DNA from: an uncultured bacterium
Lineage (GTDB): Bacteria > Pseudomonadota > Alphaproteobacteria > SP197
Direction: 5' to 3'
Assembly (NCBI GenBank): GCA_938014945.1
Contig: CALLQH010000033.1
Span: forward strand, 1-14,492
DNA: 14,492 nt
Positions within the stretch are counted from its first letter, which is position 1; each line of letters opens with the position of its first letter. The notes beneath the pieces were generated by a model. That model did no database searches. It had not been told where the DNA came from and saw only the letters and a program-made list of their open reading frames with translations. This document shows, one piece after another, positions 1 to 6,518 of the stretch. A program made the translations under genes and the position numbers.

Positions 1-162
1 GTCGATTTCCGCTGCCGGCCCGAAGGCGGTTCCTTCAAGGTGATCGACGTCGTGGTCGAGGGCCTCTCGATGCTCAAGACCCAGCGCGACGAGTTCAGCT
101 CTGTCATTCAGCGCAGCGGCATGGACGGCCTGATCGCCAGCCTGCAGCAGGGCAGCCAGTAA
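1..162 (+). CDS. mlaC: MlaC/Ttg2D-like phospholipid-binding protein, C-terminal fragment
   Basis: Frame 1 is open from the first base to a TAA at 160-162 and gives 53 residues; the start lies before the window. The segment reads KVIDVVVEGLSML, then TQRDEFSSVI, then a GMDGLIASL helix. This matches the end of the MlaC/Ttg2 (toluene-tolerance) family, where a 'W/FKViDvvveGvSl...qRsefssvi...G.d.Li..L' pattern closes the fold. Family members are periplasmic carriers that shuttle phospholipid between outer-membrane and inner-membrane Mla components. What lies upstream cannot be seen. No mlaEFD genes adjoin it here; the mlaE, mlaF and mlaD genes of this window begin about 11 kb downstream, so it may belong to a different Mla/Hpn-type locus. 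Assignment rests on a short C-terminal match and is moderately sure. Confidence 0.72.
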   Translation, partial: VDFRCRPEGGSFKVIDVVVEGLSMLKTQRDEFSSVIQRSGMDGLIASLQQGSQ

Positions 163-206
163 TCCGCCTGCCGCCCGTCACGAACCTGCCAGCCAACGGA
201 ATTGCG

Positions 207-695
207 ATGAGCGAGGCCGCACCCTTTGCGGAGTTCCGCACCGAAGTTCTGCCCGAATGGGTCGATCACAACGGCCACATGGGCATTCGCTCCTACACCA
301 AGGCCTTCGACCTGGCCGCGCGGCTGTTCTATCGCTATCTGGGCATCAACCAGGAAACCCTGAGGCCGGGCAACGGCAGCATCTTTGCCCTGCAGGAGGG
401 CAGCTGGTTCCGCCGCGAGGTGATGCTGGGCGATCCCCTGATGGTGGAATCCCAGCTGATCGACCACGATCACAACAAGGTCGTGATCTTTCACACCCTG
501 ATCCAGACGCGAGACAACTACATTGCGGCCAAGAACGAGATCATCGAGATTCACATCGACATGACGACGCGCAGGCCCGCACCCTTCCCGGACGCGATCC
601 AGGCGCGTCTGGCCGAGGTCATGGCCCTGCACGGCACGCTGGAGCGCCCCGCAGAATCGGGCCGCGGCATCGCCATCCCGCGCAAGGCGGACTGA
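207..695 (+). CDS. hotdog-fold acyl-CoA thioesterase (4HBT-like family)
   Basis: A 162-residue protein, the usual length of single-domain hotdog thioesterases, which hydrolyse acyl-CoA esters in the cytoplasm. The N-terminal strand and turn, VLPEWVDHNGHM at residues 15-25, is the family motif; Asp20 is the likely catalytic acid, and an alpha helix (residues 30-45) follows as expected. The form 'PEWxDxNGHM' resembles the thioesterase domain fused to L-carnitine dehydrogenases (betainyl-CoA thioesterase type) more than the YbgC type, but substrate cannot be read from this. The ATG at 207 has only a weak GGA upstream; no better start lies before the motif. The gene is 44 bp after the MlaC-like gene on the same strand, and it converges with the CoA-transferase gene with 7 bp between stops. 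Confidence 0.85.
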   Translation: MSEAAPFAEFRTEVLPEWVDHNGHMGIRSYTKAFDLAARLFYRYLGINQETLRPGNGSIFALQEGSWFRREVMLGDPLMVESQLIDHDHNKVVIFHTLIQTRDNYIAAKNEIIEIHIDMTTRRPAPFPDAIQARLAEVMALHGTLERPAESGRGIAIPRKAD

Positions 696-702
696 ACAGG
701 CC

Positions 703-1896
703 TCAGATGACGCCGTCGCGCCGCATCGCCGCAATGGCGTCGGCGTCGTAGCCCAGGCCGGCGAGGACCTCCTCGGCCTGTTCGCCCAGCAGCGGCGCAG
801 GGCGTTCTGCAGCACCGGCCGCGGTCTGGATCGGCAGTCCGACGAAGCGGCGCCCCGACCCCTCCGGCACCTCACGCACCATGCCCCGATGGCGCACCTG
901 CGGATCGTCCAGCGCCTCGGCGACCGAGTTGATCGGGCCCGCGGGCACATCGGCCGCTTCCAGCACCGCCAGCCAGTGCTCGCGGCCATGGCGCGCAAAG
1001 GCGGTTATCAGCAGCGGCTCCAGATCGCCATGATGGGCGCTGCGCGCGTTGCCTTCGGCAAAGCGCGGATCGCCGAGCAGCTCCGGCGTACCGAGCACGG
1101 CGCAGAGCCGCTGCCACTGGGCATCGGTATCGACGCAAACGGCAATCGGCCGGTCGGCGGTCGGAAAGGCCTGGAAGGGCACGACCAGGGGATGGCGGCT
1201 GCCCAGCGCACGCGGCTCCAGCCCCAGGGTGGCGTATCGCGCCACGGCGTTTTCCATCAGCGCAAGCTGGCAGTCGAGCATGGCGACGTCGATCCGCGTG
1301 CCCTTGCCCGTGCTCTGCCGTTTCTGCAGCGCCGCCAGGATGCCGACCGCGCCGAACAGGCTCGCCCCGATGTCGCCGATCGAGGCGCCGACCCGGCAGG
1401 GCGGGCCGCCCTCCTCGCCGGTGATGCTCATCATGCCCGACAGCGCCTGGGCGATGGCGTCGAAGGCCGGGCGGTTGCGGTAAGGGCCATCCTGGCCGAA
1501 GCCGGAAATGGAGGCGTAGATCAGCCGCGGATTGTGGGCATGCAGATCGTCCCAGCCCAGGCCCAGGCGGTCCATGGCGCCCGCGCGATTGTTCTCCACC
1601 AGGATGTCGCAGGTCGCGGCCAGCTTCAGGAAGGCTTGCCTGCCGCGCGGATCCTTGAGGTCCAGCGTCAGGCTCTGCTTGCCGCGGTTGACGCTCATGA
1701 AATAGACGCTCTCTCCCTCGTGGAAGGGAGCCAGGCCGCGGGTGAAATCGCCGCCGCCCGGGCGCTCCACCTTGATCACTTCGGCGCCCAGAGCGGCCAG
1801 AACCCATGTGCAGTACGGACCGGCCAGCATGTGGGTGACATCGACGACACGCACCCCCGCCAGCAGGCCGGCGCTCTCATCCGTGGCTAGGCTCAT
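703..1896 (-). CDS. CaiB/BaiF family III CoA-transferase
   Basis: A 397-residue protein of the family III CoA-transferases, which move CoA between carboxylic acids (formyl-CoA:oxalate, carnitine, bile-acid and succinyl-CoA types). Visible hallmarks are the N-terminal LLAGVRVVDVTHMLAGPYCT segment (residues 11-30), ALGAEVIKVERPGGGD (35-50), the SGFGQDGP loop (131-138), and SIGDIGAS, where Asp175 is the expected catalytic aspartate that forms the acyl-enzyme. An ATG 14 codons further upstream (at 1938) is in frame, but the start at 1896 places the conserved segment at the usual distance from the N-terminus and has a GGAG/GGGG purine stretch before it. The convergent neighbour is a thioesterase, and the divergent neighbour is a DUF6790-like membrane protein. 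CoA donor and acceptor are unknown. Confidence 0.9.
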   Translation of the reverse strand: MSLATDESAGLLAGVRVVDVTHMLAGPYCTWVLAALGAEVIKVERPGGGDFTRGLAPFHEGESVYFMSVNRGKQSLTLDLKDPRGRQAFLKLAATCDILVENNRAGAMDRLGLGWDDLHAHNPRLIYASISGFGQDGPYRNRPAFDAIAQALSGMMSITGEEGGPPCRVGASIGDIGASLFGAVGILAALQKRQSTGKGTRIDVAMLDCQLALMENAVARYATLGLEPRALGSRHPLVVPFQAFPTADRPIAVCVDTDAQWQRLCAVLGTPELLGDPRFAEGNARSAHHGDLEPLLITAFARHGREHWLAVLEAADVPAGPINSVAEALDDPQVRHRGMVREVPEGSGRRFVGLPIQTAAGAAERPAPLLGEQAEEVLAGLGYDADAIAAMRRDGVI

Positions 1897-1998
1897 GATT
1901 GCACCCCACTCCCGTTGTAAAATGCGCGGCGTCGGCAAGCAGGCAATGGCACACTGAGCATCTGCTGCCCGTCAATGCCCACCGCGAGGAGAACCGGC

Positions 1999-2460
1999 AT
2001 GCACCCGGCCATGGCCTTCATTCCCATCGCCCTCTACGTTCTGGCGCTGGTGCTCGGCATCGCCGGCATCGCGGTCCCGGGCGCCGGCCAGGGCCAGACG
2101 CCGCTTGCCCAGTGGATGCTGCTGGCGAGCCTCGGCCTGCACAGCCTTTGGGCCTTTGTCGGGCACGTCTTTGCCGCAGAGCCGGTCGCCCGCTCGATCG
2201 GCTGGCAGACCAGCCCCTTCCAGTTCGAGGTCGGCGTCGCCAACCTCGGCATCGGTCTCGCCGCAATCGCTGCGGCGTTTCTCGGCGCACCGGCGGGCTG
2301 GGCGGTGTTCATCGTTGCGGCAGCCTTCCTCTGGGGGGCGGCCTGGGGCCATGTCCGCGAGATGATCGAAAGCCGCAACTTCGCGATCAACAATGCCGGG
2401 CCGATCTTCTGGTGGGATATCCTGACGCCGCTCACCCTGCTCGTCGGCCTCCTGCTCTAG
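1999..2460 (+). CDS. small integral membrane protein, DUF6790-like
   Basis: A 153-residue hydrophobic protein with about four predicted membrane segments: residues 5-25, 35-55, 72-105 (possibly two) and 133-152. It has a central 'SPFQFEVGVANLGIGLAAI' stretch and a charged 'WGHVREMIESRNFAINNAGPIFWWDIL' loop. These resemble small inner-membrane proteins annotated as DUF6790; no biochemical role is known to me. The ATG at 1999 is preferred because GAGGAG (1986-1991) sits 7 nt before it; an upstream in-frame ATG at 1975 has no ribosome binding site. It is divergent from the CoA-transferase gene (102 bp between starts). Its TAG stop overlaps the stop of the convergent exporter gene. Confidence 0.72.
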   Translation: MHPAMAFIPIALYVLALVLGIAGIAVPGAGQGQTPLAQWMLLASLGLHSLWAFVGHVFAAEPVARSIGWQTSPFQFEVGVANLGIGLAAIAAAFLGAPAGWAVFIVAAAFLWGAAWGHVREMIESRNFAINNAGPIFWWDILTPLTLLVGLLL

Positions 2461-3404
2461 GCTGTGGTCCGCATCCGCGAGATCTGGCCGTAGAGCACGC
2501 CGACGATGACGATGGCGCCGCCGACCAGTTCCAGCGGCAGGGGCGGCCGGTCGAAGATCACGAAGCTGATGATGACGGCGATCACCGGAATGGTGTTCGA
2601 GAAGAGCGTGGCGACCGAGACGCCCAGCACCTTCACGCCGTTCGACCACAGCACCAGCGCCGCGCCGTTCGAAGTGGTCGCGAGATAGGCGATCATCACC
2701 AGCGAAGGCACCGAGAAATCGGTGCGCGTGCCGACCAGGCCCAGGGCAAGGCCGATGCCGGCAAAGCCCAGCATCGTGAAGACGCCCGCGGTGGCGGTGA
2801 AGGCGGCGATGCGCACCTGGCTCCAACCCGCCAGCCAGCGCTGGGCCTGCACGGAGTACCAGGTCCACAGGCTGATCGCGATCAGCACCAGGATGGCGCC
2901 GCCACGGAACTCGCCGACCTCCTGCATGCGCGCGAAGACGACCACCAGACAGCCGGCGATGGCGATCGCCGCGGCGATCATGGTCGAGCGCCGCAGCGCC
3001 TCGCCGTTGATCAGACGCCCGGCAATGGCGCCGATGATCGGCGACAGCGCCGCCACCATGGCGGCGTTGGCCCCACCCGCGTCGGCGACCCCTGCGGTGA
3101 AGACCAGCGAATTGACGCCGAATCCCAGGGTACCAAGGATGAACACCTTGCCCCAGGGCACCGGCCCCTTGAGGATGCGGCCGCGTTCGGTGATCAGGAA
3201 CACGATCATCAGCACTGCCGCGCCGCAGCCCATGCGCAGACAGGTGTTGAGCACCACGTCCCAGGACACGAGCAATTCCTCGATCACCGGGAAGGCGCCG
3301 CCCCACATCACCATGGCCAGCGCCAGTCCGCTGTTGGCGCCCAGGATCTGGCGCGCGCTCGGCCGGTCGGGATTGGCGTGGACGGGTTCGGCCTCGGCCG
3401 TCAT
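2457..3404 (-). CDS. DMT superfamily EamA-type transporter
   Basis: A 315-residue inner-membrane protein with about ten hydrophobic segments arranged as two EamA repeats, the usual build and length of drug/metabolite transporters (RhaT/YdcZ-like exporters). The first repeat opens with GLALAMVMWGGAFPVIEELL (residues 26-45), the family's typical 'WG..F' helix 1. The second repeat begins near GGAILVLIAISLWTWYSV, and the end region has VLGVSVATLFSNTIPVIAVI, the usual late 'A....l.Pv.a' helix. The long open frame runs upstream to 3722, but the ATG at 3404 directly precedes the conserved part and has GGAG 6 nt before it. The substrate is unknown; members export amino acids, nucleosides or drugs. 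It diverges from the dioxygenase gene across 268 bp. Confidence 0.88.
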   Translation of the reverse strand: MTAEAEPVHANPDRPSARQILGANSGLALAMVMWGGAFPVIEELLVSWDVVLNTCLRMGCGAAVLMIVFLITERGRILKGPVPWGKVFILGTLGFGVNSLVFTAGVADAGGANAAMVAALSPIIGAIAGRLINGEALRRSTMIAAAIAIAGCLVVVFARMQEVGEFRGGAILVLIAISLWTWYSVQAQRWLAGWSQVRIAAFTATAGVFTMLGFAGIGLALGLVGTRTDFSVPSLVMIAYLATTSNGAALVLWSNGVKVLGVSVATLFSNTIPVIAVIISFVIFDRPPLPLELVGGAIVIVGVLYGQISRMRTTA

Positions 3405-3560
3405 GGGACACTCCGCAAGACGCGGCGGCAGGCAATCGTTCTGGGCATGGAAGGGCGGCCACCGAAGCGGATGGTGAAAAAGCGGCGCATCCCGGAACCC
3501 CGGCCGATGCGGCAGTCGTGGCCCCACACGCCTGCACCAGCCTCCGGAAGGAACTCCTCG

Positions 3561-3589
3561 CTTGTATGCGCAGCCGACAGCTTCGGCAA
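3561..3589 (-). promoter_or_regulatory. candidate sigma-70 promoter for the DMT transporter
   Basis: On the minus strand TTGCCG (3584-3589) and TACAAG (3561-3566) are separated by 17 nt, and each matches the housekeeping consensus at four of six bases. Transcription would start near 3554, about 150 nt before the transporter ATG. A dyad, GCCGA-N5-TCGGC (3573-3587), overlaps the spacer and -35 and could be an operator. The rest of the 3405-3672 divergent region shows no gene. TTGACG at 3608-3613 (+) is a possible -35 for the dioxygenase gene but lacks a good -10. The candidate is based on a weak match only. Confidence 0.3.
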
Positions 3590-3672
3590 CAAGGTTGGCG
3601 CAATGACTTGACGCTCGCGACCTGTCGTGCCGGACTTGGGACCACAGCAATGACCCACGCAAGGAGCATCCC

Positions 3673-4584
3673 ATGGCAGGCATCGTCAGCATCAGTCCGG
3701 ACACCTCGGCCGATTCGGCCATGGAAATCCTGGAGCGCGACGGCGCCGTGATCTACGAGCGCGTGCTCGACAGCGACACCATGGACCGCATCGATGCGGA
3801 GCTCTCTCCCTACCTGGGCCGGGCTTATCTCGGCGAGGGCGAGTTCTGGGGCTACAAGACCAAGCGCACCGCCGCCCTGGTCGCCAAGTCCCCCACCTTT
3901 GCCGAGAAGGTGGCGATCAACCCGCAGGTCCTGGCCGTGATGGACCAGTTGCTTGCTCCCCGCTGCCAGCGTTACCAGCTGCATGTCACCCAGGCGGTCG
4001 CCATCGGCCCGGGCGAGAAGGGCCAGTTCCTGCACCGCGACGACACCCTGCTGCCGTTCGCCCATCCCGGGCCTCAGGCGCTGTGCAACACCATGTGGGC
4101 GCTGACCGACTTCACGGTCGAGAACGGCGCGACCAACGTCATCCTGGGCAGCCACAACTGGGACGACGAGCGCATCGTGCGCGACAGCGACGAGATCGTG
4201 CATGCCGTCATGCCGCGCGGCTCGGTGATGATCTACCTGGGTTCGGTCTGGCACGGCGGCGGCGCCAACGTCTCGGCCGACGACTGGCGCACCGGCATGA
4301 TCTGCGGCTACAGCCTGGGCTGGCTGCGCCAGGAGGAGAATCAGTATCTGGCCGTGCCTCCCGATGTGGCGCGCCACCTGCCCGAGCAGGTCCAGCACCT
4401 GATCGGCTACAAGCTGCACGGCTATTTCCTGGGCTGGGTCGAGGGGCAGGACCCCCATGTCGTGCTCGAGGACCGCTACGCCGACGTCATGCCGGCCTCG
4501 CCCGAGGGCGGTGAGGCGACCGCCGAAACGAAGATGCTGAAGACCGCCAGCCTGGGCGATCCGAAGTACTTCGCCCTGGGGTGA
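3673..4584 (+). CDS. phytanoyl-CoA dioxygenase (PhyH) family oxygenase
   Basis: A 303-residue protein of the PhyH family of non-haem Fe(II)/2-oxoglutarate oxygenases, which hydroxylate or oxidise small molecules, acyl-CoAs and phosphonates. The facial triad is visible: His121 and Asp123 in FLHRDD, and His194 in SVWHGGG. Arg206 in WRTGMICGY is well placed to bind the 2-oxoglutarate carboxylate. The NGATNVILGSH segment (151-161) is the usual PhyH turn before the distal histidine. AAGGAG (3661-3666) is 6 nt before the ATG. The product is complete, with a polar tail of about 30 residues. A GMC flavoprotein gene follows 82 bp downstream on the same strand, so the two may work in one oxidative pathway. 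The substrate cannot be told from sequence. Confidence 0.9.
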   Translation: MAGIVSISPDTSADSAMEILERDGAVIYERVLDSDTMDRIDAELSPYLGRAYLGEGEFWGYKTKRTAALVAKSPTFAEKVAINPQVLAVMDQLLAPRCQRYQLHVTQAVAIGPGEKGQFLHRDDTLLPFAHPGPQALCNTMWALTDFTVENGATNVILGSHNWDDERIVRDSDEIVHAVMPRGSVMIYLGSVWHGGGANVSADDWRTGMICGYSLGWLRQEENQYLAVPPDVARHLPEQVQHLIGYKLHGYFLGWVEGQDPHVVLEDRYADVMPASPEGGEATAETKMLKTASLGDPKYFALG

Positions 4585-4611
4585 TATGGGGCTGAACGGC
4601 GCAGGCCGGAC

Positions 4612-4640
4612 TGGCAGCCCTCTGCGGGCGCACCTATAGT
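4612..4640 (+). promoter_or_regulatory. possible promoter ahead of the GMC oxidoreductase
   Basis: TATAGT (4635-4640) matches the -10 consensus at four of six bases and lies 26 nt before the GMC start codon. A poor -35 (CTGGCA, 4611-4616) lies 18 nt upstream. The gene may therefore have its own start in addition to read-through from the dioxygenase. No terminator with a T-run is visible in the 82-bp gap. Confidence 0.22.
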
Positions 4641-4666
4641 CGGGCGGTCTTCAGGGGGAGCGCGCC

Positions 4667-6301
4667 ATGGCGGGCAAGAGTTACGACTACATCGTGATCG
4701 GGGCCGGTTCGGCCGGTTGCGTCATGGCAAACCGGCTGACCGAAAACGCCGGCACGCGCGTGCTGCTGCTGGAAGCCGGCGGCCAGGACTCCAGCATGTT
4801 CATCCACATGCCGGCCTCGGCCGCCATCGCCGCGCGCGACCCCAAGATCACCTGGGGCTACATGACCGAGGCCGAGCCTCATCTGGACGACCGCTCGATC
4901 CAGGAAGTGCGCGGGCGCGTGCTGGGCGGCTCGTCATCGGTCAACGGCATGGTCGCCAACCGCGGCAATCCCCGCGACTACGACGGCTGGGCCGCGAACG
5001 GCCTGCCCAACTGGTCCTATGCCCATGTCCTGCCCTACTTCCGCAAGATGGAGACCTTCGACCAGGGCGAGAACCCGTGGCGCGGAGGCAGCGGCCCCCA
5101 GCACATCGAGACCTGCCCGGCGACCAACCCTCTCGATCAGGCCTTTCTCGCCAGCGGTCCCCAGGCCGGCTACCAGCGCACCGAGGATCAGAACGGCCGC
5201 CAGCACGAGGGCTTCCACGTCGCCCAGCGTTTCACGCGCAACGGCCGGCGCTGGAGCACGGCGGCCGGTTATCTGCGCCCCGCCCTGTCGCGCGCCAACC
5301 TGACCCTGGAGACCCACGCCCACGTCCATCGCATCGTCTTCGACGGCAAACGCGCCGTGGCGATCGAGTACATGCGCAACGGCACAGTCACACGCGCCGA
5401 TGCCGAACGCGAGGTCATCCTGTGCGGCGGCACCATCAACTCGCCCCAGACCCTGCTGCTGTCGGGCGTGGGCGATGCCCAGCACCTCTCCGAGCACGAC
5501 ATCCCCATCGTCGCCCACGTTCCCGCGGTCGGCCGCTACATGGAGGATCACCTGATCGTGCCGATCCAGTACGCCACGGCCAAGCCCGTCTCGGTGGCGC
5601 GCAAGCTGACCCAGATCGGGCGCTGGCGCACGGGCCTGGAATGGCTGCTGTTCAAGAAGGGCCTGGGCACGACCAACTTCTGTGAAACCGGCTGCTTCTT
5701 CAAAAGCTCCGACGACATCGCCTTCGCCAACATTCAGCACGAGTTCTATCCGCTCTGCGCCAACATGGGCTCCGACCAGAGCAACTTCGCCGAGGGCTTC
5801 ATGTTCTCCATGGGCATCATGCGCCCGGCCAGCCAGGGCCGCGTGCGCCTGTCGACGGCCAGCCCGAACGATCATCCCGCGATCCGCTTCAACTATCTGG
5901 AGGCCGAGGAAGACCGGCGCCAGATGATCGACGGCGTCAGGAAGACGCGCGAGATGGTCCACCAGAAGGCATGGGACGAACTGCGCGGCACGGAACTCAC
6001 CCCGGGGCCCCAGGCCAAGACCGACGAGGAAATCCTCGCCTGGATCCGCAGCATCGGTTCGACCGAGTATCATCCCTGCTCGACCTGCCGCATGGGCACG
6101 GACGAGACCTCCGTCACCGACGATCAGGGCCGGGTGCACGACGTGGAGGGCCTGCGCGTGGTCGACGCCTCGATCATGCCGTCGAACGTCACGGCCAATC
6201 TGAACGCCCCGGTCATCATGATGGCCGAAAAGATCGCCGATGCCGTCGCCGGCAAGACGCCGCTCGCACCGCTGGAAGAAACCGCGCGCCAGACAGCCTG
6301 A
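4667..6301 (+). CDS. GMC family FAD-dependent oxidoreductase (choline dehydrogenase-like)
   Basis: A 544-residue flavoprotein of the glucose-methanol-choline family, oxidising an alcohol to the aldehyde or ketone. The FAD dinucleotide fold opens with VIGAGSAG (residues 10-17) and LLLEAGG (33-39). The two GMC signatures are RGRVLGGSSSVNGM (82-95) and GGTINSPQTLLLSGVG (254-269). The active-site His469 (STEYHPCSTCRMG) and Asn511 (ANLNAP) match the choline dehydrogenase/oxidase pair. Length and layout agree with BetA-type enzymes, but the family covers many alcohols, so choline is not asserted. GGGGGAG (4654-4660) lies 6 nt before the ATG. There is no signal peptide, so the enzyme is cytoplasmic or membrane-associated. 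It follows the PhyH-like gene in the same direction. GC-rich hairpins lie downstream. Confidence 0.92.
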   Translation: MAGKSYDYIVIGAGSAGCVMANRLTENAGTRVLLLEAGGQDSSMFIHMPASAAIAARDPKITWGYMTEAEPHLDDRSIQEVRGRVLGGSSSVNGMVANRGNPRDYDGWAANGLPNWSYAHVLPYFRKMETFDQGENPWRGGSGPQHIETCPATNPLDQAFLASGPQAGYQRTEDQNGRQHEGFHVAQRFTRNGRRWSTAAGYLRPALSRANLTLETHAHVHRIVFDGKRAVAIEYMRNGTVTRADAEREVILCGGTINSPQTLLLSGVGDAQHLSEHDIPIVAHVPAVGRYMEDHLIVPIQYATAKPVSVARKLTQIGRWRTGLEWLLFKKGLGTTNFCETGCFFKSSDDIAFANIQHEFYPLCANMGSDQSNFAEGFMFSMGIMRPASQGRVRLSTASPNDHPAIRFNYLEAEEDRRQMIDGVRKTREMVHQKAWDELRGTELTPGPQAKTDEEILAWIRSIGSTEYHPCSTCRMGTDETSVTDDQGRVHDVEGLRVVDASIMPSNVTANLNAPVIMMAEKIADAVAGKTPLAPLEETARQTA

Positions 6302-6391
6302 GCGGGACCTCCCGCGCTTGGCCACTGCGCCGGGACACCAGACGACCCGCTGAAAGAACGGGCCGCCTGTCTTCGGTGCCTTCAACGCGAT

Positions 6392-6431
6392 GCGCCGGGC
6401 GGGGGCTTTGCTGTCGCCCCACACCCGGCGC
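6392..6431. terminator. GC-rich hairpin downstream of the GMC gene
   Basis: GCGCCGGG (6392-6399) pairs with CCCGGCGC (6424-6431). Inside it GGGGC (6402-6406) pairs with GCCCC (6416-6420) around a 9-nt loop, with a small internal bulge between the two stems. It is 90 bp past the GMC stop, in a gap between convergent genes, which fits a terminator. No T-run follows on either strand, so intrinsic termination is not certain. Confidence 0.4.
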
Positions 6432-6478
6432 ACCAGGCTGGATGGGCCCGAAGCGGACCCCGTTTCCTTGCCGCCATC

Positions 6479-6511
6479 GGCGGCCCGCGCCGGAACCCGG
6501 CGCGGGTCGCC
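6479..6511. terminator. long GC-rich hairpin between convergent GMC and sulfatase genes
   Basis: A 15-bp stem pairs 6479-6493 with 6497-6511, with a 3-nt AAC loop and only one non-Watson-Crick pair (G-T at 6483/6507). It begins 7 nt past the sulfatase stop codon on the minus strand and is also downstream of the GMC gene. Its place between convergent genes suggests a bidirectional terminator or an mRNA 3'-end stabiliser. No T-run follows on either strand. It is one of the strongest stems seen in the window. Confidence 0.5.
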
Positions 6512-6518
6512 ATGTCGG

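Noticed and set aside
1918..1923. TAAAAT as a -10 for the DUF6790-like gene
   Set aside because: It matches the -10 consensus well, but the nearest -35-like word (TTGCAC, 1899-1904) is only 13 nt away, too short for a sigma-70 promoter.
1897..1938. Longer N-terminus for the CoA-transferase
   Set aside because: The 14 extra residues are not family-like; the start at 1896 has a purine-rich site and the usual spacing to the LAGVRVVDVT segment.
1899..3611. Long plus-strand open frame (570 codons) across the DUF6790-like and transporter genes
   Set aside because: Its translation is low-complexity Arg/His/Pro/Asp-rich with no family features, and it overlaps two well supported genes. Long spurious frames are expected in GC-rich DNA.
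1972..4458. Minus-strand 828-codon open frame
   Set aside because: It runs antisense to the PhyH-like gene and in another frame through the transporter gene; composition is shadow-like and no domain is visible.
4934..6433. Minus-strand 499-codon open frame opposite the GMC gene
   Set aside because: Antisense shadow of a complete GMC enzyme; no ribosome binding site or domain supports it.
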